Notes: a model not told the origin generated them from the sequence alone. Shown: positions 40,218 through 54,400, counted from the stretch's first letter. The stretch is DNA of 64,000 nucleotides from Xylocopa sonorina (GCF_050948175.1 NW_027490092.1:496001-560000); one strand, 5' to 3'. Program-made: numbers and translations.

Positions 40218-41882
40218 TGAAGTGTAGACGTGGAATACACACACTTCGCAAATCATATTATATCTTACCATGAACCATAGAAATGAAATGCGATATCGCG
40301 TTTTAAGTATCATAAGAACTCTATTGCTACGATACTTAGACATCTTGAAACGCTCTTTCCTTGCAAGGAAGTGTCGCATTAACATTCATATGAAGTGTAC
40401 ACGAGGAATATATAACACATCGCAAATCTTATTACATCTTACCATGAAACATGGAAATGAGATGCGATATCGCGTTTTAAGAAGCATTAGAACACTATTG
40501 CTAAGATACGTAGACATCTGCAAACGCTATTTCCTTGCTAGGAAGTGTCGCATTTACATTCATTTGAAGTGTAGACGAAGAATAAATAACACTTCGCAAA
40601 TCATATTATATCTTACCATGAAACATAGAAATGAGATGCGATATCGCGTTTTAAGAATCATTAGAACTCTATAGCTGCGATACGCAGAAATCTGCAAACG
40701 CTATTTCCTTGCAAGGAAGTGTCGCATTTACATTCATTTGAAGTGTAGACGAGGAATACATAACACTTCGCAAATCATATTATATCTCACCATGAAACAT
40801 AGAAATGAGGTGCGATATCGCGTTTTAAGAAGCATTAGAACACTATCGCTACGATACCTAGATATCTGCAGACGCTATTTCCTAGCAAGGAAGTGTCGCA
40901 TTTACATTCATTTGAAGTGTAGACGAGGAATACATAACACTTCGCAAATTATATAATATCTTACCATGAAACATAGAAATGAGATGCGATATCGCGTTTT
41001 AAGAAGCATTAGAACTCTGTTGCTACGATAGCTAGACATCTGCAGACGCTATTTCCTAGCAAGGAAGTGTCGCATTTACATTCACTTGAAGTGTAGACGA
41101 AGAATACATGACACCTCGCAAATCATATACTATCTTACCATGAAACATAGAAATGAGATGCGATATCGCGTTTTAAGCAGCATTAGAACTCTATTGCTGC
41201 GATACCTAGAGATCTGCAAACGCTATTTCCTTGCAAGGAAGTGACGCATTTACATTAATTTGAAGTGTAGACGAGGAATACATAACACATCGCAAATCAT
41301 ATTATATCTTACCATGAACCATAGAAATGAGATGCGATATCGCGTTTTAAGAATCATAAGAACTCTATTGCCACGATACGCAGACATCTGCAAACGCTAT
41401 TTCCTATCGAGGAAGTGTCACATTCACATTCATTTGAAGTGTAGACGAGGAATACATAACACTTCGCAAATCGTATTATATCTTACCATGAAACATAGAA
41501 ATGAGATGCCATATCGCGTTTTAAGAATCACAAGAACTCTATTGCTACGATACGTAGACATCTGCAAACGCTATTTCCTTGCAAGAAAGTGTCGCATTTA
41601 CATTCATTTGAATCGTATACGAGGATTGCATAACACTTCGCAATGAATATTATATCTTATCATGAAACGTAGATATGAGATGCTATATCTCGTTTTAAGA
41701 AGCACTTGAACTCTATTGCTACGATACCTAGACATCTGCAGACGCTATTTCCTAGCAAGGAAGTGTCGCATTTACATTCACTTGAAGTGTAGACGAGGAA
41801 TATATGACACTTCGCAAATCATATTATATCTTACCATGAAACATAGAAATGAGATGCGATATCGCGTTTTAAGAAGCATTAG
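40218..41882 (+). repeat. Second copy of the 37957-39621 segment
   Basis: Scattered single-base differences from the first copy were seen, for example CATGTTAAATC/CATATTATATC near 38516/40777 and TTTCAAGAATCAC/TTTTAAGAATCAC near 39258/41519. Part of it occurs again at about 46060-47420 (shift 5390 bp), with one class B monomer substituted near 46390-46560. Confidence 0.78.
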
Positions 41883-42675
41883 AAATCTATTGCTACGATA
41901 CGCAGACATCTGCAAACGCTATTTCTTTCCAAGGAGGTGTCGCATTTACATTCATTTGAAGTGTAGACGAGGAATACATAACACTTCGCAAATCATATTA
42001 TATCTTACCATGAAACATAGAAATGAGATGCGATATCGCGTTTTAAGAATCATAAGAACTCTATTGCTACGATACTTAGACATGTGCAAAGGCTATTTCC
42101 TTGCAAGGAAGTGTTGCATTTACATTCAATTGAATCGTAGACGAGGAATGCATAACACTTCGCAATGAATATTATATCTTATCATGAAACATAGATATGA
42201 GATGCAATATCTCGTTTTAGGAAGCATTTGAACTCTATTGCTTCGATACGTAGACATCAGCAAACGCTATTTCCTTGCAAGGAAGTGTCGCATTTACATT
42301 CATTTGAAGTGTAGACGAGGAATACATAACACTTCGCAAATCATATTATATCTTACCATGAAACATAGAAATGAGATGCGATATCGCGTTTTAAGAAGCA
42401 TTAGAACACTATTGTTACGATACGTAGACATCTGCAAACGCTATTTCCTTGCAAGGAAGTGTCGCATTTACATTCATTTGAAGTGTAGACGAGGAATACA
42501 TAGCACTTCGCAAATCATATTATATCTTACCATGAAACATAGAAATGAGATGCGATATCGCGTTTTAAAAAGAACTAGAAATCTATTGCTACGATACGTA
42601 GTCATCTTCAAACGCTATTTTCTAGCGAGGAAGTGTCGCATTCACATTCATTTGAAGTGTAGACGAGGAATACAT

Positions 42676-44413
42676 GACACTTCGCAAATCATATTATATC
42701 TTACCATGAAACATGGAAATGAGATGCGATATCGCGTTTTAAGAAGCATTCGAACACTATTCCTACGATACGTAGACATCTGCAAACGCTATTTCCTTGC
42801 TAGGAAGTGTCGCATTTACATTCATTTGAAGTGTAGACGAGGAATACATAACACTTCGCAAATCATATTATATCTTACCATGAAACATAGAAATGAGATG
42901 CGCTATCGCGTTTTAAGAAGCATTTGAAATCTATTGCTACGATACGTAGACATCTGCAAACGCTATTTCTTTGCAAGGAAGTGTCGCATTTACAATCATT
43001 TGAAGTGAAGACGTGGAATACACACACTTCGCAAATCATATTATATCTTACCTTGAAACATAGAAATGAGATGCGTTATCGCCTTTTAATAAGCATTAGA
43101 ACACTACTGCTACGATAGGTAGACATCTGCAAACGCTATTTCCTTGCAAGGAAGTGTCGCATTTACATTCATTTGAAGTGTAGACGAGGAATACATCACA
43201 CTTCGCTAATCATATTATATCTTACCATGAAACATAAAAATGAGATGCGATATCGCGTTTCAAGAAGCATTAGAACTCTATCGCTACGATACCTAGATAT
43301 CTGCAGACGCTATTTCCTTTCAAGGAAGTGTCGCATTTACATTCATTTGAAGTGTAGACGAGGAGTACATAACACTTCGCAAATCATATTATATCTTACC
43401 ATGAAACATAGAAATGAGATGCGATTTCGCGTTTTAAGAATCATAAGAACTCTATTGCTACGATACTTAGACATCTGCAAACGCTCTTTCCTTGCAAGGA
43501 AGTGTCGCATTTACATTCATATGAAGTGTAGACGAGGAATACATAACACTTCGCAAATCATATTATATCTTACCATGAAACATGGAAATGAGATGCGATA
43601 TCGCGTTGTAAGAATCATAAGAACACTATTGCTACGATACGTAGACATCTGCAAACGCTATTTCCTACCAAGGAAGTTTCGCATTTGCATTCATATGAAG
43701 TGTAGACGAGGAATACATAACACTTCGCAAATCACATTATATCTTACCATGAAACATAGAAATGAGGTGCGATATCGCGTTTTAAGAAGCATTAGAACCC
43801 TTTTGCTACGATAGGTAGACATCTGCAAACGCTATTTCTTTGCAAGGAAGTGTCGCATTTACATTCTTTTGAAGTGTAGACGTGGAATACACACACTTCG
43901 CAAATCATATTATATCTTACCATGAAACATAGAAATGAGATGCGTTATCGCGTTTTAATAAGCATTAGAACACTACTGCTGCGATAGGTAGACATCTGCA
44001 AACGCTATTTCCTTGCAAGGAAGTGCCGCATTTACATTCATTTGAAGTGTAGACGAGGAATACATCACACTTCGCAAATCATATTATATCTTACCATGAA
44101 ACATAGAAATGAGATGCGATATCGCGTTTTAAGAAGCATTAGAACTCTATCGCTACGATACCTAGACATCTGCAGACGCCATTTCCTTTCAAGGAAGTGT
44201 AACATTTACATTCATTTGAAGTGTAGACGAGGAGTACATAACACTTCGCAAATCATATTATATCTTACCATGAAACATAGAAATGAGATGCGATATCGCG
44301 TTTTAAGAATCATAAGAACTCTATAGCTGCGATACGCAGAAATCTGCAAACGCTATTTCCTTGCAAGGAAGTGTCGCATTTACATTCATTTGAAGTGTAG
44401 ACGAGGAATACAT
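42676..44413 (+). repeat. 10-monomer unit (1738 bp), first copy of a tandem duplication
   Basis: The shift equals 10 x 174 minus 2; the two class C monomers are at 43014 and 43890. Only about three differences from the next unit were seen: TACAATCATTTG/TACATTCATTTG (42994/44732), AAGGAAGTG/AAGCAAGTG (43324/45062) and GAAGTTTCGC/GAAGTGTCGC (43677/45415). Confidence 0.88.
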
Positions 44414-46151
44414 AACACTTCGCAAATCATATTATATCTTACCATGAAACATGGAAATGAGATGCGATATCGCGTTTTAAGAAGCATTCGAACACTATTC
44501 CTACGATACGTAGACATCTGCAAACGCTATTTCCTTGCTAGGAAGTGTCGCATTTACATTCATTTGAAGTGTAGACGAGGAATACATAACACTTCGCAAA
44601 TCATATTATATCTTACCATGAAACATAGAAATGAGATGCGCTATCGCGTTTTAAGAAGCATTTGAAATCTATTGCTACGATACGTAGACATCTGCAAACG
44701 CTATTTCTTTGCAAGGAAGTGTCGCATTTACATTCATTTGAAGTGAAGACGTGGAATACACACACTTCGCAAATCATATTATATCTTACCTTGAAACATA
44801 GAAATGAGATGCGTTATCGCCTTTTAATAAGCATTAGAACACTACTGCTACGATAGGTAGACATCTGCAAACGCTATTTCCTTGCAAGGAAGTGTCGCAT
44901 TTACATTCATTTGAAGTGTAGACGAGGAATACATCACACTTCGCTAATCATATTATATCTTACCATGAAACATAAAAATGAGATGCGATATCGCGTTTCA
45001 AGAAGCATTAGAACTCTATCGCTACGATACCTAGATATCTGCAGACGCTATTTCCTTTCAAGCAAGTGTCGCATTTACATTCATTTGAAGTGTAGACGAG
45101 GAGTACATAACACTTCGCAAATCATATTATATCTTACCATGAAACATAGAAATGAGATGCGATTTCGCGTTTTAAGAATCATAAGAACTCTATTGCTACG
45201 ATACTTAGACATCTGCAAACGCTCTTTCCTTGCAAGGAAGTGTCGCATTTACATTCATATGAAGTGTAGACGAGGAATACATAACACTTCGCAAATCATA
45301 TTATATCTTACCATGAAACATGGAAATGAGATGCGATATCGCGTTGTAAGAATCATAAGAACACTATTGCTACGATACGTAGACATCTGCAAACGCTATT
45401 TCCTACCAAGGAAGTGTCGCATTTGCATTCATATGAAGTGTAGACGAGGAATACATAACACTTCGCAAATCACATTATATCTTACCATGAAACATAGAAA
45501 TGAGGTGCGATATCGCGTTTTAAGAAGCATTAGAACCCTTTTGCTACGATAGGTAGACATCTGCAAACGCTATTTCTTTGCAAGGAAGTGTCGCATTTAC
45601 ATTCTTTTGAAGTGTAGACGTGGAATACACACACTTCGCAAATCATATTATATCTTACCATGAAACATAGAAATGAGATGCGTTATCGCGTTTTAATAAG
45701 CATTAGAACACTACTGCTGCGATAGGTAGACATCTGCAAACGCTATTTCCTTGCAAGGAAGTGCCGCATTTACATTCATTTGAAGTGTAGACGAGGAATA
45801 CATCACACTTCGCAAATCATATTATATCTTACCATGAAACATAGAAATGAGATGCGATATCGCGTTTTAAGAAGCATTAGAACTCTATCGCTACGATACC
45901 TAGACATCTGCAGACGCCATTTCCTTTCAAGGAAGTGTAACATTTACATTCATTTGAAGTGTAGACGAGGAGTACATAACACTTCGCAAATCATATTATA
46001 TCTTACCATGAAACATAGAAATGAGATGCGATATCGCGTTTTAAGAATCATAAGAACTCTATAGCTGCGATACGCAGAAATCTGCAAACGCTATTTCCTT
46101 GCAAGGAAGTGTCGCATTTACATTCATTTGAAGTGTAGACGAGGAATACAT
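44414..46151 (+). repeat. 10-monomer unit (1738 bp), second copy
   Basis: Adjacent and almost identical to the preceding unit. Class C monomers at 44753 and 45629 hold the same places. After the unit the array switches to the 40.7-kb type (ATATCTCACCATG). Confidence 0.88.
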
Positions 46152-47767
46152 AACACTTCGCAAATCATATTATATCTCACCATGAAACATAGAAATGAGG
46201 TGCGATATCGCGTTTTAAGAAGCATTAGAACTCTATCGCTACGATACCTAGATATCTGCAGACGCTATTTCCTAGCAAGGAAGTGTCGCATTTACATTCA
46301 TTTGAAGTGTAGACGAGGAATACATAACACTTCGCAAATTATATAATATCTTACCATGAAACATAGAAATGAGATGCGATATCGCGTTTTAAGAATCACA
46401 AGAATTCTATTGCTACGATACGTAGACCTCTGCAAACGCTATTTCCTTGCAAGAAAGTGTCGCATTTACATTCATTTGAATCGTATACGAGGAATGCATA
46501 ACACTTCGCAATGAATATTATATCTTATCATGAAACGTAGATATGAGATGCTATATCTCGTTTTAAGCAGCATTAGAACTCTATTGCTGCGATACCTAGA
46601 AATCTGCAAACGCTATTTCCTTGCAAGGAAGTGACGCATTTACATTCATTAGAAGTGTAGACGAGGAATACATAACACATCGCAAATCATATTATATCTT
46701 ACCATGAACCATAGAAATGAGATGCGATATCGCGTTTTAAGAATCTTAAGAACTCTATTGCTACGATACGCAGACATCTGCAAACGCTATTTCCTATCGA
46801 GGAAGTGTCACATTCACATTCATTTGAAGTGTAGACGAGGAATACATAACACTTCGCAAATCATATTATATCTTACCATGAAACATAGAAATGAGATGCC
46901 ATATCGCGTTTTAAGAATCACAAGAACTCTATTGCTACGATACGTAGACATCTGCAAACGCTATTTCCTTGCAAGAAAGTGTCGCATGTACATTCATTTG
47001 AATCGTATACGAGGAATGCATAACACTTCGCAATGAATATTATATCTTATCATGAAACGTAGATATGAGATGCTATATCTCGTTTTAAGAAGCACTTGAA
47101 CTCTATTGCTACGATACCTAGACATCTGCAGACGCTATTTCCTAGCAAGGAAGTGTCGCATTTAAATTCATTTGAAGTGTAGACGAGGAATATATGACAC
47201 TTCGCAAATCATATTATATCTTACCATGAAACATAGAAATGAGATGCGATATCGCGTTTTAAGAAGCATTAGAAATCTATTGCTACGATACGCAGACATC
47301 TGCAAACGCTATTTCTTTCCAAGGAGGTGTCGCATTTACATTCATTTGAAGTGTAGACGAGGAATACATAACACTTCGCAAATCATATTATATCTTACCA
47401 TGAAACATAGAAATGAGATGCGATTTCGCGTTTTAAGAATCATAAGAACTCTATTGTTACGATACGTAGACATCTGCAAACGCTATTTCCTTGCAAGGAA
47501 GTGTCGCATTTACATTCATTTGAAGTGTAGACGAGGAATACATAGCACTTCGCAAATCATATTATATCTTACCATGAAACATAGAAATGAGATGCGATAT
47601 CGCGTTTTAAAAAGAATTAGAAATCTATTGCTACGATACGTAGATATCTTCAAACGCTATTTTCTAGCGAGGAAGTGTCGCATTCACATTCATTTGAAGT
47701 GTAGACGAGGAATACATAACACTTCGCAAATCATATTATATCTTACCATGAAACATAGAAATGAGAT

Positions 47768-47777
47768 GCGATATCGC
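47768..47777. other. 10-bp perfect palindrome GCGATATCGC, present in most class A monomers
   Basis: The sequence equals its own reverse complement. It is present in most monomers but altered in subfamilies: GCAATATCTC in class B, GCGGTATTGC in the left-zone class, GCGTTATCGC after class C monomers, GCGATTTCGC in parts of 33-49 kb. It could be a protein-binding dyad or simply chance; the sequence alone does not decide. Confidence 0.75.
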
Positions 47778-47804
47778 GTTTTAAGAAGCATTAGAAATCT
47801 ATTG

Positions 47805-47817
47805 CTACGATACGTAG
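47805..47817. other. Inverted repeat CTACG-ATA-CGTAG in the monomer
   Basis: Two 5-bp arms flank a 3-bp loop. Many copies break it (CTACGATACCTAG, CTACGATAGGTAG, CTAAGATACGTAG). One right-zone subfamily has changed both arms together to CTGCG-ATA-CGCAG, keeping the symmetry, at 38414, 40675, 44327, 46065, 54584 and 63453; versions with an AAA loop are at 53714 and 62583. Confidence 0.75.
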
Positions 47818-47834
47818 ACATCTGCAAACGCTAT

Positions 47835-47848
47835 TTCCTTGCAAGGAA
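47835..47848. other. 14-bp perfect palindrome TTCCTTGCAAGGAA in the monomer
   Basis: The sequence is its own reverse complement and is present in a large share of the monomers linked to the CGTAGACATCTGCAAACG block. The alternative block (CCTAGACATCTGCAGACG) usually carries TTCCTAGCAAGGAA or TTCCTAGCAAAGAA, which break the symmetry. A rare restored version, TTCCTAGCTAGGAA, occurs at 30798-30811. Short dyads are often noted in centromeric satellites; a binding or structural role here is inference. Confidence 0.8.
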
Positions 47849-47869
47849 GTGTCGCATTTACATTCATTT

Positions 47870-47899
47870 GAAGTGTAGACGAGGAATACATAACACTTC
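47870..47899. other. Stem-capable pair GAAGTGT ... ACACTTC with a second direct GAAGTGT 24 bp upstream
   Basis: GAAGTGT at 47870-47876 can pair with ACACTTC at 47893-47899 across a 16-bp loop. An identical GAAGTGT lies 24 bp upstream at 47846-47852. The direct and inverted copies suggest the monomer contains older internal sub-repeats. The class C deletion falls immediately next to the downstream arm. Confidence 0.6.
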
Positions 47900-47942
47900 G
47901 CAAATCATATTATATCTTACCATGAAACATAGAAATGAGATG

Positions 47943-48115
47943 CGCTATCGCGTTTTAAGAAGCATTTGAAATCTATTGCTACGATACGTAGACATCTGCA
48001 AACGCTATTTCTTTGCAAGGAAGTGTCGCATTTACATTCATTTGAAGTGTAGACGTGGAATACACACACTTCGCAAATCATATTATATCTTACCATGAAA
48101 CATAGAAATGAGATG
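47943..48115 (+). repeat. Representative class C monomer, 173 bp
   Basis: CATAACACTTCG is replaced by CACACACTTCG, 1 bp shorter. The class is coherent: it is normally preceded by TTTCTTTGCAAGGAAG and GACGTGGAATAC. The landmark starts near 32584, 32932, 33450, 33973, 35016, 35888, 36928, 37797, 37969, 40231, 43014, 43890, 44753, 45629, 48055, 48749, 49271, 50837, 51358, 52055, 53268, 58315, 58840, 60401, 60922 and 62138. Three copies read CATACAC or CAGACAC at the same place (33973, 48749, 58315). Each copy shifts the apparent reading frame. Confidence 0.88.
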
Positions 48116-48407
48116 CGTTATCGCGTTTTAATAAGCATTAGAACACTACTGCTACGATAGGTAGACATCTGCAAACGCTATTTCCTTGCAAGGAAGTGTC
48201 GCATTTACATTCATTTGAAGTGTAGACGAGGAATACATCACACTTCGCTAATCATATTATATCTTACCATGAAACATAAAAATGAGATGCGATATCGCGT
48301 TTCAAGAAGCATTAGAACTCTATCGCCACGATACCTAGATATCTGCAGTCGCTATTTCCTTTCAAGGAAGTGTCGCATTTACATTCATTTGAAGTGTAGA
48401 CGAGGAG

Positions 48408-51400
48408 TACATAACACTTCGCAAATCATATTATATCTTACCATGAAACATAGAAATGAGATGCGATTTCGCGCTTTAAGAATTATAAGAACTCTATTGC
48501 TACGATACTTAGACATCTGCACACGCTCTTTCGTTGCAAGGAAGTGTCGCATTAACATTCATATGAAGTGTAGACGAGGAATACATAACACTTCGCAAAT
48601 CATATTATATCTTACCATGAAACATAGAAATGAGGTGCGATATCGCGTTTTAAGAAGCAATAGAACCCTATTGCTACGATAGGTAGACATCTGCAAACGC
48701 TATTTCTTTGCAAGCAAGTGTCGCATTTACATTCTTTTGAAGTGTAGACGTGGAATACATACACTTCGCAAATCATATTATATCTTACCATGAAACATAG
48801 AAATGAGATGCGTTATCGCGTTTTAATAAGCATTAGAACACTACTGCTACGACAGGTAGACATCTGCAAACGCTATTTCCTTGCAAGGAAGTGTCGCATT
48901 TACATTCATTTGAAGTGTAGACGAGGAATACATCACACTTCGCGAACCAAATTATATCTTACCATGAAACATAGAAATGAGATGCGATATCGCGTTTTAA
49001 GAAGCATTAGAACTCTATCGCTACGATACCTAGACATCTGCAGACACTATTTCCTTTCAAGGAAGTGTCGCATTTACACTCATATGAAGTGTAGACGAGG
49101 AATACATAACACTTCGCAAATCATATTATATCTTACCATGAAACATGGAAATGAGATGCGATATCGCGTTTTAAGAAGCATTTGAAATCTATTGCTACGA
49201 TACGTAGACATCTGCAAACGCCATTTCTTTGCAAGGAAGTGTCGCATTTACATTCATTTGAAGTGTAGACGTGGAATACACACACTTCGCAAATCATATT
49301 ATATCTTACCATGAAACATAGAAATGAGATGCGTTATCGCGTTTTAATAAGCATTAGAACACTACTGCTACGATAGGTAGACATCTGCAAACGCTATTTC
49401 CTTGCAAGCAAGTGTCGCATTTACATTCATTTGAAGTGTAGACGAGGAATACATCACACTTCGCTAATCATATTATATCTTACCATGAAACATAAAAATG
49501 AGATGCGATATCGCGTTTCAAGAAGCATTAGAACTCTATCGCTACGATACCTAGATATCTGCAGACGCTATTTCCTTTCAAGGAAGTTTCGCATTTACAT
49601 TCATTTGAAGTGTAGACGAGGAGTACATCACACTTCGCAAATCATATTATATCTTACCATGAAACATAGAAATGAGATGCGATATCGCGTTTTAAGAAGC
49701 ATTAGAACTCTATCGCTACGATACCTAGACATCTGCAGACGCTATTTCCTTTCAAGGAAGTGTAACATTTACATTCATTTGAAGTGTAGACGAGGAGTAC
49801 ATAACACTTCGCAAATCATATTATATCTTACCATGAAACATGGAAATGAGATGCGATATCGCGTTTTAAGAAGCATTCGAACACTATTCCTACGATACGT
49901 AGACATCTGCAAACGCTATTTCCTTGCTAGGAAGTGTCATATTTACATTCATTTGAAGTGTAGACGAGGAATACATAACACTTCGCAAATCATATTATAT
50001 CTTACCATGAAACATAGAAATGAGATGCGATATCGCGTTTTAAGAAGCATTAGAACTCTATCGCTACGATACCTAGATATCTGCAGACGCTATTTCCTAG
50101 CAAGGAAGTGTCGCATTAACATTCATATGAAGTGTAGACGAGGAATACATAACTCTTCGCAAATCATATTATATCTTACCATGAAACATGGAAATGAGAT
50201 GCGATATCGCGTTTTAAGAATTATAAGAACACTATAGCTACGATACGCAGAAATCAGCAAACGCTATTTCCTTGCAAGGATGTGTCGCATTTACATTCAT
50301 TTGAAGTGTAGACGAGGAATATATAACACTTCGCAAATCATATTATATCTTACCATGAAACATAGAAATGAGATGCTATATCGCGTTTTAAGAATCATAA
50401 GAACTCTATTGCTACGATACGTAGACATCTGCAAACGCTATTTCCTTGCAAGGAAGAGTCGCATTTACATTCATTTGAATCGTAGACGAGGAATGCATAA
50501 CACTTCGCAATGAATATTATATCTTATCATGAAACATAGATATGAGATGCAATATCTCGTTTTAAGAAGCACTTGAACTCTATTGCTACGATACCTAGAC
50601 ATCTGCAGACGCTATTTCCTAGCAAGGAAGTGCCGCATTTACATTCATATGAAGTGTAGACGAGGAATACATAACACTACGCAAATCATATTATATCTTA
50701 CCATGAAACATAGAAATGTGATGCGATATCGCGTTTTAAGAAGCATTTGAAATCTATTGCTACGATACGTAGACATCTGCAAACGCTATTTCTTTGCAAG
50801 GAAGTGTCGCATTTACATTCATTTGAAGTGTAGACGTGGAATACACACACTTCGCAAATCATATTATATCTTACCATGAAACATAGAAATGAAATGCGAT
50901 ATCGCGTTTTAATAAGCATTAGAACCCTACTGCTACGATAGGTAGACATCTGCAAACGCTACTTCCTTGCAAGGAAGTGTCGCATTTACATTCATTTGAA
51001 GTGTAGACGAGGAGTACATAACACTTCGCAAATCATATTATATCTTACCATGAAACATAGAAATGGGATGCGATATTGTGTTTTGAGAAACATTAGAACT
51101 CTATCGCTGCGACACCTAGCCATCTGCAGACGCTATTTCATTTCAAGGAAGTGTCGCATTTACATTCATTTGAAGTGTAGACGAGGAATACATAACACTA
51201 CGCAAATCATATTATATCTTACCATGAAACATAGAAATGTGATGCGATATCGCGTTTTAAGAAGCATTTGAAATCCATTGCTACGATACGTAGACATCTG
51301 CAAACGCTATTTCTTTGCAAGGAAGTGTCGCATTTACATTCACTTGAAGTGTAGACGTGGAATACACACACTTCGCAAATCATATTATATCTTACCATGA

Positions 51401-54400
51401 AACATAGAAATGAAATGCGATATCGCGTTTTAATAAGCATTAGAACCATACTGCTACGATAGGTAGACATCTGCAAACGCTATTTCCTTGCAAGGAAGTG
51501 TCGCATTAACATTCATATGAAGTGTACACGAGGAATACATAACACATCGCAAATCATATTATTTCTTACCATGAAACATGGAAATGAGATTCGATATCGC
51601 GTTTTAAGAAGCATTAGAACACTATTGCTAAGATACGTGGACATCTGCAAACGCTATTTCCTTGCTAGGAAGTGTCGCATTAACATTCATATGAAGTGTA
51701 GACGTGGAATACATAACACTTCGCAAATCGTATTACATCTTACCATGAAACATAGAAATGAGATGCGATATCGCGTTTTAAGAAGCATTAGAAAGCTATT
51801 GCTACGATACGTAGACATCTGCAAACGCTATTTCCTACCAAGGAAGTGTCGCATTTACATTCATATGAAGTGTAGGCGAGGAATACATAACACTTCGCAA
51901 ATCATATTATATCTTACCATGAAACATAGAAATGAGGTGCGATATCGCGTTTTAAGAAGCAATAGAACCCTATTGCTACGATAGGTAGACATCTGCAAAC
52001 GCTATTTCTTTGCAAGCAAGTGTCGCATTTACATTCTTTTGAAGTGTAGACGTGGAATACACACACTTCGCAAATCATATTATATCTTACCATGAAACAT
52101 AGAAATGAGATGCGTTATCGCGTTCTAATAAGCATTAGAACACTACTGCTACGACAGGTAGACATCTGCAAACGCTATTTCCTTGCAAGGAAGTGTCGCA
52201 TTTACATTCATTTGAAGTGTAGACGAGGAATACATCACACTTCGCGAACCAAATTATATCTTACCATGAAACATAGAAATGAGATGCGATATCGCGTTTT
52301 AAGAAGCATTAGAACTCTATCGCTACGATACCTAGACATCTGCAGACACTATTTCCTTTCAAGGAAGTGTCGCATTTACACTCATTTGAAGTGTAGACGA
52401 GGAGTACATAACACTTCGCAAATCATATTATATCTTACCATGAAACATAGAAATGAGATGCGATATCGCGTTTTAAGAAGCATTTGAACTCTATTGCTAC
52501 GATACCTAGAATTCTGCAGACGCTAATTCCTAGCAAGGAAGTGTCGCATTTACATTCATTTGAAGTGTAGACGAGGAATACATAACACTTCGCAAATCAT
52601 ATTATATCTTACCATGAAACATAGAAATGAGATGCGTTATCGCGTTTTAATAAGCATTAGAACACTACTGCTACGACAGGTAGACATCTGCAAACGCTAT
52701 TTCCTTGCAAGGAAGTGTCGCATTTACATTCATTTGATGTGTAGACGAGGAATACATCACACTTCGCAAACCAAATTATATCTTACCATGAAACATAGAA
52801 ATGAGATGCGATATCGCGTTTTAAGAAGCATTAGAACTCTATCGCTACGATACCTAGATATCTGCAGACGCTATTTCCTAGCAAGGAAGTGTCGCATTTA
52901 CATTCATTTGAATCGTAGACGAGGAATGCATAACACTTCGCAATGAATATTATATCTTATCATGAAACATAGATATGAGATGCAATATCTCGTTTTAAGA
53001 AGCATTTGAACTCTATTGCTACGATACCTAGACATCTGCAGACGCTATTTCATTTCAAGGAAGTGTCGCATTTACATTCATTTGGAGTGTAGACGAGGAA
53101 TACATAACACTACGCAAATCATATTATATCTTACCATGAAACATAGAAATGTGATGCGATATCGCGTTTTAAGAAGCATTTGAAATCTATTGCTACGATA
53201 CGTAGTCATCTGCAAACGCTATTTCTTTGCAAGGAAGTGTCGCATTTACATTCATTTGAAGTGTAGACGTGGAATACACACACTTCGCAAATCATATTAT
53301 ATCTTACCATGAAACATAGAAATGAAATGCGATATCGCGTTTTAATAAGCATTAGAACCCTATCGCTACGATACCTAGACATCTGCAGACGCTATTTCCT
53401 TTCAAGGAAGTGTCGCATTTACATTCATTTGAAGTGTAGACGAGGAGTACATAACACTTCGCAAATCATATTATATCTTACCATGAAACATGGAAATGAG
53501 TTGCGATATCGCGTTTTAAGAAGCATTAGAACACTATTGCTAAGATACGTAGACATCTGCAAACGATATTTCCTTGCTTGGAAGTGTCGCATTTACATTC
53601 ATTTGAAGTGTAGACGAAGAATACATAACACTTCGCAAATCATATTATATCTTACCATGAAACATAGAAATGAGATGCGATATCGCGTCTTAAGAATCAC
53701 AAGAACACTATAGCTGCGAAACGCAGTAATCTGCAAACGCTATTTCCTTGCAAGGAAGTGTCGCATTTACATTCATTTGAAGTGTAGACGAGGAATACAT
53801 AACACTTCGCAAATCATATTATATCTTACCATGAAACATAGAAGTGAGATGCGATATCGCGTTTTGAGAATCATAAGAACCCTATTGCTACGATACGCAG
53901 ACATCTGCAAACGCTATTTCCTTGCAAGGATGTGTCGCATTTACATTCATTTGAAGTGTAGACGAGGAATATATAACACTTCGCAAATCATATTATATCT
54001 TACCATGAAACATAGAAATGAGATGCGATATCGCGTTTTAAGAAGCATTAGAAATCTATTGCTACGATACGTAGACATCTCCAAACGCTATTTCCTAGCG
54101 AGGAAGTGTCGCATTCACATTCATTTGAAGTGTAGACGAGGAATACATAGTACTTCGCAAATTATATTATATCTTACCATGAAACATAGAAATGAGAAGC
54201 TATATCGCGTTTTAAGAATCATAAGTACTCTATTGCTACGATACGTAGACATCTTGAAACGCTCTTTCCTTGCAGGGAAGTGTCGCATTAACATTCATAT
54301 GAAGTGTACACGAGGAATACATAACACTTCGCAAATCATATTATTTCTTACCATGAAACATGGAAAAGAGATTCGATATCGCGTTTTAAGAAGCATTAGA

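Larger units (their letters stand above)
47769..47942 (+). repeat. Representative canonical (class A) 174-bp monomer
   Basis: This copy differs from my by-eye consensus at about one base (GAAATC for GAACTC). Taking CGATATCGCG as monomer position 1, the order is: GATATC palindrome, a T-rich stretch, the CTACG/CGTAG inverted repeat near position 37, the 14-bp palindrome at 67-80, two direct GAAGTGT copies at 78 and 102, an inverted ACACTTC at 125, then the AT-rich stretch ATCATATTATATC around 137-149. The start point is arbitrary, chosen at a conserved landmark. Confidence 0.9.

Noticed and set aside
47896..47912. CENP-B box in the CTTCGCAAATC region
   Set aside because: It has TTCG, but the conserved A and the CGGG of the box are absent, in both class A (CTTCGCAAATCATATT) and class B (CTTCGCAATGAATATT) forms.
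47901..47918. TATA-like promoter in the AT-rich stretch ATCATATTATATC
   Set aside because: It is present in every monomer with no other core promoter element or transcript evidence; AT-rich stretches are expected at this base composition.
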